Source: Lysobacter enzymogenes (GTDB lineage Bacteria > Pseudomonadota > Gammaproteobacteria > Xanthomonadales > Xanthomonadaceae). From it: a DNA stretch of 64,000 nucleotides. Below are positions 19,498 through 27,881 of the stretch, in pieces; positions within the stretch are counted from its first letter, which is position 1; each line of letters starts with the position of its first letter. Position numbers and translations under genes: made by a program. The notes under the pieces are model-generated. The model saw nothing but the letters and a program-made list of their open reading frames with translations, was not told the DNA's origin and made no database searches. The DNA lies in NCBI RefSeq assembly GCF_017355525.1, contig NZ_CP067395.1, forward strand, positions 2,170,001-2,234,000, in the 5' to 3' direction.

Positions 19498-22400
19498 GCG
19501 AACCGGCCGCCCGCCGCGCCAGCCAACGCACCGCGCCCAAACGCGGCGACACCGACGTGGCCGCGCGCCGCTGCGGCTGCGGCACCCACACGCCCGGCGG
19601 CGGCACTTGCGGCGCCTGCGCCAAGCGCGGGCGCGAGGATCTGTCGAGCATCCGCCTCGGCGCGCTCGACGATCCGCACGAACACAGCGCCGACCGCGCC
19701 AGCGCCGCGGCGCTCGCCGGAAGCGGTTTCGCCGGCGTTCCGCTGCACGGCGGCAGCCGCGGCGGCGGCGAACGCATCGACACGCCGGCCGCGGTCCGGC
19801 GCACCCTCGCCAGCCCCGGCCTGCCCCTGGAGCCGCAGCTGCGCGAAGAATTCGAGGCGCAGTACGCGACCTCGCTGGCGCACGTGCGCGTGCACCGCGA
19901 CGACGCGGCCGACGCGGCCAGCCGCGAACTCGGCGCGCTGGCCTGGTCGCACGGCGACCACGTCGCCTTCGCCGCCGGCCGCTACGCGCCCGCCAGTGCC
20001 GACGGCCGGCAACTGCTCGCGCACGAACTCGCGCACGCCGCGCAAGCGCAGGCCGGCGAGCCTGTGCTCCGGCGCAAGCCCGACCCGGCCAAGGCGGCCG
20101 CGCCGGCCAAGCCCGCCGAGCCGGCCAAAGCCGCCGACGCGCCGGGCCAGGACTGGGGCCGCCTGCAGATCTTCGCCAGCGGCATGGACCTCGGCGCGCA
20201 GATCCTCGCCGGCGCCAAGCCGACCTTCGCCGGCGCGAAGGGGCGCACGCCGGTCTACGTCGGCCTGCATCCGGAATTCCTCAAGGTCTACGACCAGACC
20301 GGCAAGGCGCTGACCGGCAAGCTGCAATTCAAGAAAGACAAGACCAAGGGCCTGCGCTTCGCGCCCGGCGTGTACGTGCACATCGACGGCAAGATGTCGG
20401 CGGTCACCGTCGACAACAGCAACCAGCACATCGACCTGGAAGCCGGCGCCAGCGTCGTCGCCACCCGCGACCTGAGCAAGGAAGAACGCGCCAAGGCCGC
20501 CGCCGACGCCGCCAAACCGGCGGCCGAAGGCGCGCCGGCCAAGCCGCTGCCGGTGATCGACATCAACCAGTTGCTGATCGAACCGGAGAAATACGCCGCC
20601 GCGGTCCGCAGCGTGCCGAACTTCCTGCTGTTCTATTTCGTCCCGACCTATCCCAGCGGCGCCGGCGGCAAGGCCGGCGGCGCCGGCGGGCAGATCTACG
20701 CCAGCCCGATCGAAGGCCGCGGCGACGGCCAGAAGGCCAACGCGCCGCCGTGGCCGGTCAAGGTGACCGGGCCGAAGCTGGTGCCGATCGATTCGACCCC
20801 GACCTACTCGGCCAGCGTCGACTGGACCGCGAACGGCAACTACACCCTGGCCTCGCAAGTGATTTCGCAGGTCGGCGAAACCATCCACTACCGCTGGGAA
20901 TCCTACGACGTCACCCAGTACGCCGAGCAGGCGTTGGTCAAGGACGTCGAGGCGATGCGCAAGCAGACCGCCGGCGGCGACGAGCCGAGCTACGAAGAAC
21001 GCCTGGAGCGGCTCAAGCGCGCCAAGGTCGGCAGCGGCGAAGACGTCACCGGCATGGGCGGCGCGAACCGCGAGTTCCAGCGCGAGTTCGAGAACTGGTG
21101 GGGCGACACCCGCCGCGCCGCCAAGGGCACCCGCAACCCGACCGGCGACACCGCCGGCCAGCGCGTGTCCAACGCGGTCGCCAACCGGCTGGCGCTGGAG
21201 CTGGCGCCGGTGTCGCTGCTGACCACCGCGATCGGCGCGACCATGACCTGGTTCGCCGAACTGTTCGCCGGCCCGCGCCAGCAGCAGGAAGTGTCGCTGA
21301 AGAAGAAAGGCATCTACCTGATCCGCACCATCACCACGCCGGCGATCAACGAAGACCGCGAAGGCAACCAGATCGTGCGCCCGCCCTCGGTCGACGCCAA
21401 GCTGACCGAAGTGACGACGATGGAAACCTCGGTCAAGGAGTCGCTGGACGAACCGGCCGCGCAACTGGCCGAGCTGCAATCGCAGATCGACCTGGCGGTG
21501 CAGGCCGGCAACACCGCCAAGGCCGATTACCTGCGCGAACTGCTGGCCCAGGCCAAGGTCCGCCACCAGGGCACGCCGCTGGCGGTGCTCAACAAGAGCA
21601 AGCAGGACAAGCAGCGCGAGATCGAGGAACTGCGCAAGGACAAGCGCGACTCGGCCGCCAACGCGCGCCAGCGCGAGATCGACCTGATCGACGACCAGAT
21701 CGCCCTGTACCAGCGCCACGACGCCCAGCGCGGCGCCGGCCAGGCGCCGATGCAGCGGGTCAACGCGACCCTGATTTCCGAAGTCACCGGCGAGCAATAC
21801 CCGCTGCTGCTCGCGGCCGGGCCGATGGCGATGGACGGCAGCCGCTACCGCTGGCTGCTCAGCGACGTCACCACCCGCAACGGCGACGCCTACATCGGCC
21901 TGGGCGACACGCCGAGCGCCGCGTTCGAATCGGCGCTGACCAAGTTCGGCGAGCACGCCGCCTACGGCCGCGGCCGCATCGGCGCGCGCACCGTCGGCCT
22001 GGGCCTGGAAGCCGGGGCCAAGGACACCATCTTCGTCGACAGCGCGCCGGCCAACTGGGCGCTGGCGGAAAAGCGCCTCGACGACCTGGTGATGACGCTG
22101 GCGGCGATCGGTTTGTTCGTGGCCTCGGCCGGCACCGCCAGCGCGGCGATCGGCGCCGCGGTCGCGGCCGCGCGGCTGATCCAGCGCTGGCAGGCCGGCA
22201 AGCTCTATCTCGACGCGCAGACCGTCACCGACCTGCTCGGCGTGCTCGGCGGCATCGGCGCCGCCGGCCAGCTCGCCGCCGGCCTGCGCGTGCAGAAGTT
22301 CGAAAAGGTCTTCGCCATCGTGCGCGAGGGCCAGTTCACCGAAGCGCAGGTCAGCGCCGCCAACAACGCGCTCAAGGGCGCGCAGCGCATCGCCAAGGGC

Positions 22401-23939
22401 GCCGAGCTGGCCAACGAGGCGCTCGGCTACGCCGGCCTGCTGTGGGGCGACCTGAGCTTCATCGACCAGATGATCGACGTCGCCGAACAGGAACGCAAAG
22501 GCGACCTGACCCACGCCGCCGCGCGCCGCCAGCGCGCCCAGGCGATTTCCTCGATGGTGCAGAACAACGGCTTGTTCATCGCCGGCAACGTGATCAAGGC
22601 CAAGCAGCAGGCCAAGGCCCAGCAGACGCAGGCCAAGGCCAAGCCCGCGCCCGGCGAAGGCGGCGCGGGCAAGGCGCTGGAACCGGCGGCCAAGGGCGGC
22701 GCCGGCGAACCCGCGCCGAAGCCCGGCGAAGCGCACGACGCCGCGCCGGGCAAGATCGAGCCGCGGCCCGAGCCGCTGGCCGAAGGCGCCCAGGGCGAGA
22801 ACAAGCCCAAGCGCGAAGGCGAGCCCGAAGCGCGCGCCGACGCCGACGCCAAGGCGGCGCCGAAGGCCGATTCGGTGCCGGCCGGCGAGCGCCGGGCGAC
22901 ACCGCAGGAACTGGCCGGCGCGCTGCCGCCGGACCTGCGCCAGATGCTCAACATCACCGACACGCTGCAGGGCGATTCGGTCCAGGTCGAATACAAGCTG
23001 GACAAGAACACCGGCCTGATCAGCGAGATCACCGTCTCCGCCAGCCCCGACGCGCGCCCGGAAACGGTCGCGCTGCACGTGGACACGGTGCGGCAGATGC
23101 AGAAGTACCAGGGCTTCGGCGGCCAGGTGCGCAACGCCATCGCCAAGGTCGGCAAGCTGATCGGCTTCGAGACGATCACGCCCGAGCACAAGGCCGCGTA
23201 CGAGGCGGTGCTGGAGATCCGCAAGCTGCCCAAGCTGATCGACGCGCAGATGCAGCGCATGCAGAGCATGCGGCCCGACGCGCTGAAGCTGGCCGCGGCC
23301 GAGCTCGACAGCCTCAAGCTGCAGCTCGAACAGCACCTGCGCAACCTCGACCTGGGCCCGGAGCTGGCCGGCGACGGCCAGGGCTACGTCGCCGGCAAGG
23401 GCCTGTCGAAGCAGAAGCAGAAGCGCTACGCCGAGCTCACCGAGAAGCTGCGCAACTACGACGCCGGCACCGACTCGCACAAGAAGATCCGCCGCGAGAT
23501 GTACGAGCTGATCGGCGGCGACATGCCGTACGACAGTTGGGAACGCGTCTACGACAGCAACGTCGAGCGCGCCAACAAGGCCAACAAGATCGTCGCCGAG
23601 GAGCATGCGCGGCTGGGCTGGGGCGACACCGAGCAGACCATCAAGACCGGCAAGGACGAGGTGCGCCGGCTCGACATCGCCGACGTCGCCAAGAAGACCG
23701 GCATCGAGATCAAGGCCTACGAATCGGGCGAGATCTACGCCACCGAAGACAATCTTTCCGAAATCGAGCGCGACGCCAAGCTGGTCAAGCGCGGCTGGAA
23801 GATCAAGTGGGTGCTGATCGACACCGAACCCAGCGGGCCGCTGCTGAAGAAGCTGCTGGAGTCGGGAATCCTGGTCGAACGGCGCACCCGCACCAAGAGC
23901 GGCACCCAGTTCGTCAGCCGCAACCTGCCGCGCAAATGA
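19494..23939 (+). CDS. DUF4157 eCIS cargo protein with C-terminal nuclease-like toxin domain
   Basis: A 1481-residue multidomain protein. Start chosen at ATG 19494 (overlapping the previous stop) rather than 19482. Residues 25-45 hold a Cys/Gly/Thr-rich patch (CGCGTHTPGGGTCGAC). A DUF4157 domain spans about 105-190 and includes HELAH (177-181), a zincin-like motif. A Lys/Ala/Pro linker follows, then a long mixed region with coiled-coil stretches (about 640-740), a Gly/Ala hydrophobic helix pair near 865-900, and a Pro/Lys-rich linker (about 1040-1130). The last 90 residues (RRLDIADV, then GIEIKAYESG, then VKRGWKIKWVLID) match the Asp...ExK layout of PD-(D/E)XK nuclease toxins. DUF4157 is a known marker of eCIS-associated toxins. 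The nuclease call is by motif only. Confidence 0.88.
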   Translation: MSEPAARRASQRTAPKRGDTDVAARRCGCGTHTPGGGTCGACAKRGREDLSSIRLGALDDPHEHSADRASAAALAGSGFAGVPLHGGSRGGGERIDTPAAVRRTLASPGLPLEPQLREEFEAQYATSLAHVRVHRDDAADAASRELGALAWSHGDHVAFAAGRYAPASADGRQLLAHELAHAAQAQAGEPVLRRKPDPAKAAAPAKPAEPAKAADAPGQDWGRLQIFASGMDLGAQILAGAKPTFAGAKGRTPVYVGLHPEFLKVYDQTGKALTGKLQFKKDKTKGLRFAPGVYVHIDGKMSAVTVDNSNQHIDLEAGASVVATRDLSKEERAKAAADAAKPAAEGAPAKPLPVIDINQLLIEPEKYAAAVRSVPNFLLFYFVPTYPSGAGGKAGGAGGQIYASPIEGRGDGQKANAPPWPVKVTGPKLVPIDSTPTYSASVDWTANGNYTLASQVISQVGETIHYRWESYDVTQYAEQALVKDVEAMRKQTAGGDEPSYEERLERLKRAKVGSGEDVTGMGGANREFQREFENWWGDTRRAAKGTRNPTGDTAGQRVSNAVANRLALELAPVSLLTTAIGATMTWFAELFAGPRQQQEVSLKKKGIYLIRTITTPAINEDREGNQIVRPPSVDAKLTEVTTMETSVKESLDEPAAQLAELQSQIDLAVQAGNTAKADYLRELLAQAKVRHQGTPLAVLNKSKQDKQREIEELRKDKRDSAANARQREIDLIDDQIALYQRHDAQRGAGQAPMQRVNATLISEVTGEQYPLLLAAGPMAMDGSRYRWLLSDVTTRNGDAYIGLGDTPSAAFESALTKFGEHAAYGRGRIGARTVGLGLEAGAKDTIFVDSAPANWALAEKRLDDLVMTLAAIGLFVASAGTASAAIGAAVAAARLIQRWQAGKLYLDAQTVTDLLGVLGGIGAAGQLAAGLRVQKFEKVFAIVREGQFTEAQVSAANNALKGAQRIAKGAELANEALGYAGLLWGDLSFIDQMIDVAEQERKGDLTHAAARRQRAQAISSMVQNNGLFIAGNVIKAKQQAKAQQTQAKAKPAPGEGGAGKALEPAAKGGAGEPAPKPGEAHDAAPGKIEPRPEPLAEGAQGENKPKREGEPEARADADAKAAPKADSVPAGERRATPQELAGALPPDLRQMLNITDTLQGDSVQVEYKLDKNTGLISEITVSASPDARPETVALHVDTVRQMQKYQGFGGQVRNAIAKVGKLIGFETITPEHKAAYEAVLEIRKLPKLIDAQMQRMQSMRPDALKLAAAELDSLKLQLEQHLRNLDLGPELAGDGQGYVAGKGLSKQKQKRYAELTEKLRNYDAGTDSHKKIRREMYELIGGDMPYDSWERVYDSNVERANKANKIVAEEHARLGWGDTEQTIKTGKDEVRRLDIADVAKKTGIEIKAYESGEIYATEDNLSEIERDAKLVKRGWKIKWVLIDTEPSGPLLKKLLESGILVERRTRTKSGTQFVSRNLPRK

Positions 23940-24403
23940 GTCCGCGCGTCTTTACGCCATCGAGGATCGTCGCCGTGTCCAACCCGTTCCGCGCCCTGCA
24001 GCTGCATTCCCGCGAAGCCTTCCAGCGCTGGCTCGCCGGCGAGGACGAGGCGCGCGCCGCGCTCGACGCGCTGATCGGCGCGAAGCTCGGCGCGGACGAG
24101 GATTCGCTCGACGCGCTCGAAGCGTTCCTGCTCGAGCGCTACGCCGGCCCCGAGAAGCTGCTCGCCCCCGCGCAGCGCGAGACGCTCGACGCCGCCGCGC
24201 GCCACGTCGGCCGGGCGCTGCTGTCCGCCGCCGACGGCGCGCAATGGGCGATCGATCTCGACGACCCCGACAACGCCTACTACCGCCTGCCGATCGTGCG
24301 CTTCGACGACGACGCCGAGGAATGCCCGCTGAGCATGGTCACCGCCGCGCTCGACCGGCGCAGCGGCCGTTACCTGCGCGGCGTGGTCGAGGCCTACCGA
24401 TGA
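23936..24403 (+). CDS. Putative immunity protein to the eCIS nuclease toxin
   Basis: A 155-residue product whose ATG overlaps the toxin stop (ATGA), although a GTG at 23974 is an alternative start. It is acidic, with helical segments (EAFQRWLAGEDEARAALDAL) and an Asp/Glu-rich C-terminal part (AIDLDDPDNAYYRLPIVRF). No structural eCIS protein of this kind is known to me. Small acidic proteins encoded immediately after polymorphic nuclease toxins are usually cognate inhibitors, so immunity is the leading hypothesis. A cargo chaperone is the main alternative. No family was recognised. Confidence 0.65.
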   Translation: MSPRVFTPSRIVAVSNPFRALQLHSREAFQRWLAGEDEARAALDALIGAKLGADEDSLDALEAFLLERYAGPEKLLAPAQRETLDAAARHVGRALLSAADGAQWAIDLDDPDNAYYRLPIVRFDDDAEECPLSMVTAALDRRSGRYLRGVVEAYR

Positions 24404-24428
24404 ATCCGACTTGCAGAGACCCGCGACC

Positions 24429-25082
24429 ATGAGCGCGCCCCCCAACGCACCCAAGCTGATCAAAGGCGGACTGGCCCTGCTGGACCCGCTGGCCGGCAGC
24501 GTGCTGCGCATCATCGCCTTGCAATACAACCCCGACACGCTCAGCCGCACGCTGCAGGTCAAGGGCGTGGGCGGCGAGGCCGGCGAACGCAGCGAAGCGC
24601 TGCGGTTCAAGGGGCCGGCAGTGGAGACGATCAAGCTCGAAGCCGAGATCGACGCCACCGACGCGCTCGCCGCCGGCACCGAGCCGGCGATCAGCGTCGG
24701 CCTGCATCCGGATCTGGCCACGCTGGAAGCGCTGGTGCAGCCGACCAGCGCCGCGCTGATCGCCGCCAACGGCATCGCCGCCGGCGGTTCGCTGGAGATC
24801 GCTCCCGCGATGGCGCCGCTGGCGGTGTTCGTGTTCGGCCCGCAGCGCATCGTGCCGGTGCGGGTCACCGAACTGAGCATCACCGAGGAGGCCTTCGACA
24901 CCCAGCTCAATCCGATCCGGGCCAAGGTCAATCTCGGCCTGCGCGTGCTCAGCGTCGACGACCTGGGCTTCGACAGCCGCGGCGGCGGCCTGTTCGTGGG
25001 TTACCTGCAAGCGCGCGAGCGCCTGGCCGCGCGCGCGGTCGGCGGCGATTTCCGCACGCTCGGCATTTCCGGAATCGGTTGA
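24429..25082 (+). CDS. eCIS tube-baseplate adaptor (Afp7/Pvc7 N-terminal, gp53-like)
   Basis: A 217-residue protein matching the pattern of the N-terminal domain of Afp7/Pvc7. IIALQYNPDTLSRTLQVKG near the start (residues 28-46) is the signature 'NP..L' segment. LKFKGP-type LRFKGPAVETIKLEAEIDATD follows, and VPVRVTELSITEEAFDTQLNPIRAKV is near the C-terminus. The family joins the tube to the baseplate. ATG 24429 is chosen over an upstream TTG at 24411. In Afp/PVC this domain is fused to LysM; here the LysM-like part is the next gene. Confidence 0.85.
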   Translation: MSAPPNAPKLIKGGLALLDPLAGSVLRIIALQYNPDTLSRTLQVKGVGGEAGERSEALRFKGPAVETIKLEAEIDATDALAAGTEPAISVGLHPDLATLEALVQPTSAALIAANGIAAGGSLEIAPAMAPLAVFVFGPQRIVPVRVTELSITEEAFDTQLNPIRAKVNLGLRVLSVDDLGFDSRGGGLFVGYLQARERLAARAVGGDFRTLGISGIG

Positions 25083-25091
25083 GGAACGATC

Positions 25092-25415
25092 ATGGCCAAC
25101 TACGACTTTCCGCCCGGCAGCCGCTACTACGACATCGCCGTCGCGCAGTTGCCGCAGCCCGACGGCGGCGCGCTGCCGTACCTGCGCCGGCGTTTCCTGC
25201 CGGCGGCCGACGCGCTGGCGACGCTGGCCCGGCGCCGGGTCGTCGAGGGCGACCGCCCCGACCTGATCGCCGCGCGCGAACTCGGCGACGCCGAAGCGTT
25301 CTGGCGCCTGTGCGACGCCAACGCGACGATGCATCCCGACGAGCTGACCGCCGAGCCCGGCGCGATCGTGCGCATCGCCCTGCCCGACGGCGTGCCGCCT
25401 CCGGCGCGGGAGTGA
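25092..25415 (+). CDS. Small LysM-like / tail protein X-like eCIS baseplate protein
   Basis: A 107-residue product located between the gp53-like adaptor and the hub, where phage tail protein X or a LysM domain normally sits. SRYYDIAVAQL, a YLRRRFLP motif and a C-terminal GDAEAFWRLCDANATMHPDEL with GAIVRIALPDG resemble the LysM-like fold ('D...W.IADAN..L.P..L..G..L.IP'). It starts 9 bases after the previous gene. Probably clamps the hub to the tube base. Confidence 0.8.
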   Translation: MANYDFPPGSRYYDIAVAQLPQPDGGALPYLRRRFLPAADALATLARRRVVEGDRPDLIAARELGDAEAFWRLCDANATMHPDELTAEPGAIVRIALPDGVPPPARE

Positions 25416-25418
25416 TCC

Positions 25419-26546
25419 GTGGTCACCGGCATCCATCTCACCGTGATGATCGGCCCGGCGGTGCCCGCGCCGGCGCCGCAGGTGGTGATCGACGCGCTGC
25501 AAAGCGTGGAAGTGACCAGCGGGCGCGACAAGAGCGGGTTCCAGCTGACCTTCAGCGTCGGCAAGCTGTCGCCTTTGCTGACCACGCTGCTGCCGGCGGG
25601 CTACTTCGATCCGCTGGTCACGCGGGTCATCGTCGCCGTCACCCTCGGCGGGCTGCCGCACGTGCTGATGGACGGCATCGTCACCCGCCAGGACCTCGCG
25701 CCGAGCAGCGAGCCGGGGCAGTCGACGCTGACCATCACCGGCGAAGACCTCAGCGCGGCGATGGACCTGATCGAACTGGCGATCCCCTATCCGAACATGT
25801 CCGACACCGTGCAGGCCTATCTGGTGCTGGCGCGCTACGCGATGTTCGGGGTGACGCCGATCGTGATTCCGGGCTTCATCCCGGAGCAGCCGATCATGAC
25901 CGAGAAGATCGAATCGCAGAACGGCACCGACCTGTCGCACCTGCGCCGCATCGCCGAAGCCAACGGCTTCGTGTTCTACGTCGATCCCGGCCCGCTGCCG
26001 GGCCAGAGCATCGCCTACCTCGGCCCCGACATCCGCATCCCGGTGCCGCAGCCGGCGCTGAGCGTGAACATGGACGCCGACACCAACGTCGAATCGCTGA
26101 GCTTCGGCCTGGACGGGCTGGCCAAGGAAACCTTGCTGGTCACGGTCAACGACCCGGTCACCGGGCGCATTCCGATCCCGATCCCGATTCCCGCGATCAG
26201 CGTGTTCCAGCCGCCGCTCGGCGCGCGGCCGACGCCGCCGCTGAAGATGGTGCTGTCGCGCGACACCGGCGGCGACTCGGTGCCGTACACGATCAAGAAG
26301 ATGCTCGGCCGGCTGCTGAAGGGCTCGGCCAACGCGATCACCGCGACCGGCTCGCTCGACGTGCTGCGCTACGGCCACGTGCTGCGCTCGCGCATGCTGG
26401 TCGGCGTGCGCGGCGCCGGGCTGGCCTACGACGGCATGTACTACGTCGACAGCGTCACCCACTCGCTCAAGCGCGGCGAATACAAGCAGAGCTTCCAACT
26501 CAGCCGCGACGGATTGATTTCGCTGACGCCGAAGGTGCCGATATGA
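25419..26546 (+). CDS. eCIS central hub protein (gp27-like, phage late control D family)
   Basis: A 375-residue protein starting with GTG 25419. Hub features: VEVTSGRDKSGFQLTFSVGK near the start, LTITGEDLSAAMDL in the middle, and HLRRIAEANGFVFYVDPG (about residues 169-186), which is typical of gp27/VgrG N-terminal domains. The C-terminal MYYVDSVTHSLKRGEYKQSFQLSRDG is also characteristic. It forms the trimeric ring on which the spike sits. In Afp8/Pvc8 the hub and spike are one polypeptide; here they are two genes, joined by an ATGA overlap. Confidence 0.9.
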   Translation: MVTGIHLTVMIGPAVPAPAPQVVIDALQSVEVTSGRDKSGFQLTFSVGKLSPLLTTLLPAGYFDPLVTRVIVAVTLGGLPHVLMDGIVTRQDLAPSSEPGQSTLTITGEDLSAAMDLIELAIPYPNMSDTVQAYLVLARYAMFGVTPIVIPGFIPEQPIMTEKIESQNGTDLSHLRRIAEANGFVFYVDPGPLPGQSIAYLGPDIRIPVPQPALSVNMDADTNVESLSFGLDGLAKETLLVTVNDPVTGRIPIPIPIPAISVFQPPLGARPTPPLKMVLSRDTGGDSVPYTIKKMLGRLLKGSANAITATGSLDVLRYGHVLRSRMLVGVRGAGLAYDGMYYVDSVTHSLKRGEYKQSFQLSRDGLISLTPKVPI

Positions 26547-27082
26547 GCAACGCCTCGCGCAACGGGCAGTTTCCCGGCCTCTACCGCGGCACGGTGACCT
26601 TGAACACCGACCCGGAATTCCGCGGCCGCCTGCTGCTGATGATTCCCGACGTGACCACCTTCGTGCCCTCGACCTGGGCCGAACCGTGCACGCCGCTGGC
26701 CGGGCCGACCGGCCCCGGCATGGGCGTATACATGGTGCCCACGGTCGGCGCCGCGGTGTGGGTCATGTTCGAACACGGCGACGTCAACAAGCCGGTGTGG
26801 ATGGGCTGCCGCTTCGACACCCAGGCCGATGCGCCGTCGATGTCCAAGCTCAGCAATCCGCTCGACCCCAGCATCATCATTTCGACCGTGCTGCAGAACC
26901 AGTTGATCATCAGCGACCTGCCGCCGACGCCGCTGACCGGCGGCATCGTGCTGCAGACCACCACCGGCGCGATGCTCGTGGTCAACGACAGCGGCATCTA
27001 CATCGACAACGGCAAGGGCGCGTCGATCTGGCTGGTCGGGCCGACCATCACCTTCAACAAGACCGCCATGGCCATCACCTGA
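26543..27082 (+). CDS. eCIS spike protein (gp5/gpV-like OB-fold)
   Basis: A 179-residue spike subunit. GLYRGTVTLNTDPEFRGRLLLMIPDV (residues 10-35) opens the OB-fold as in gpV/VgrG. PTVGAAVWVMFEHGDVNKPVWMGC is the diagnostic 'P.vG..V.V.FE.GD...P.W.G' motif. The rest is short and beta-rich, without the long triple-stranded needle of phage spikes. It is coupled to the hub gene by overlapping stop and start. Confidence 0.92.
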   Translation: MSNASRNGQFPGLYRGTVTLNTDPEFRGRLLLMIPDVTTFVPSTWAEPCTPLAGPTGPGMGVYMVPTVGAAVWVMFEHGDVNKPVWMGCRFDTQADAPSMSKLSNPLDPSIIISTVLQNQLIISDLPPTPLTGGIVLQTTTGAMLVVNDSGIYIDNGKGASIWLVGPTITFNKTAMAIT

Positions 27083-27092
27083 GGACGCCGCG

Positions 27093-27458
27093 ATGCCCGG
27101 ATTCCTGCTTCACGTCAACGCCGCGCTGACCTGCCAGCACGCGGCCGGCCAGGCCAAGATCGCGCCGACGCAGACGCGCGTGCTGGTGTCGGCGCAACCG
27201 GTGGCGACGATTCCGCCCGGCGCGCCGACCATCAGCGTGATGGGCTGTCCTTTCACCTTGCCCAACGGCAAGCCGCAGCCGTGCGTGACGATCAAATGGG
27301 CGATGCCGTCGGCGCGCGTGACGATCATGGGCTTGCCGGCGATGGTGGTGCCGCCGCCGGGGCCCGGGCCCGGCCCCGGCATCTGCCAGAGCGCCGAACA
27401 GATTCCGCAGGGCGCGCCGATCGTCGGCGCCGTGCAGACCCGCGTATTGGCGACGTGA
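27093..27458 (+). CDS. eCIS spike-tip protein (PAAR-like)
   Basis: A 121-residue protein immediately after the spike gene, in the place of Afp10/Pvc10. It has CQHAAGQAKIAPTQTRVLVSAQPV near the start, the cysteines GCPF and QPCVTIKW in the middle, and the Pro/Gly segment PPPGPGPGPG. The pattern of short strands with Cys and His is compatible with a metal-bound PAAR-type cone that sharpens the spike. It also resembles DUF4280-type PAAR-like proteins. Confidence 0.8.
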   Translation: MPGFLLHVNAALTCQHAAGQAKIAPTQTRVLVSAQPVATIPPGAPTISVMGCPFTLPNGKPQPCVTIKWAMPSARVTIMGLPAMVVPPPGPGPGPGICQSAEQIPQGAPIVGAVQTRVLAT

Positions 27459-27496
27459 GCGCAGCGCCCAGCACACCGAGCTTAGGAGCCCACGCC

Positions 27497-27853
27497 ATGC
27501 ATCTCGACTTCCCCTTCCGCATCGACGGCCGCGGCCGCAGCGCGCAGACCGACCACGCCGGCTACGTGCGCGACCTGATCGAACAACTGGTGTTCACCCA
27601 ACCCGGCGAACGGGTCAACCGCCCCGACTTCGGCAGCGGCCTGATGCAGCTGGTGTTCGCCGGCAACAGCCCCGAGCTGGCCGCGACCGTGCAGTTCACC
27701 CTGCAAGCGGCGCTGCAACGCTGGCTGTCGGACCTGATCGAAGTGCGCGAGCTGCGCGTCGACAGCGACGACGCCACCCTCACCGTCAGCCTCAGCTACC
27801 TGCTGCTGCGCACCCGCGAGCAGGTCGACGCCCGCTTCGTCCGCCCCATCTGA
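27497..27853 (+). CDS. eCIS baseplate wedge protein (gp25/GPW family)
   Basis: A 118-residue gp25-like protein. Start ATG 27497 is preceded by TTAGGAG. Motifs: DFPFRIDGRGR at the N-terminus, then HAGYVRDLIEQLVFTQPGERVNRPDFGSGL, which is the hallmark of gp25/Afp9 (the 'PGER...P.FGSGL' block). It initiates sheath assembly at the baseplate. There are 38 bases between the PAAR gene and this one. Confidence 0.95.
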   Translation: MHLDFPFRIDGRGRSAQTDHAGYVRDLIEQLVFTQPGERVNRPDFGSGLMQLVFAGNSPELAATVQFTLQAALQRWLSDLIEVRELRVDSDDATLTVSLSYLLLRTREQVDARFVRPI

Positions 27854-27881
27854 ACGCATGCGCCCAGGCCAGGACACCGCC

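Noticed and set aside
19173..23606. Very long open frame on the minus strand opposite the DUF4157 gene, and similar antisense frames throughout
   Set aside because: Low-complexity Arg/Ala/Gly/Val-rich translations with no motifs; a common artefact of biased codon use in G+C-rich genes. The plus-strand frames carry recognisable domains.
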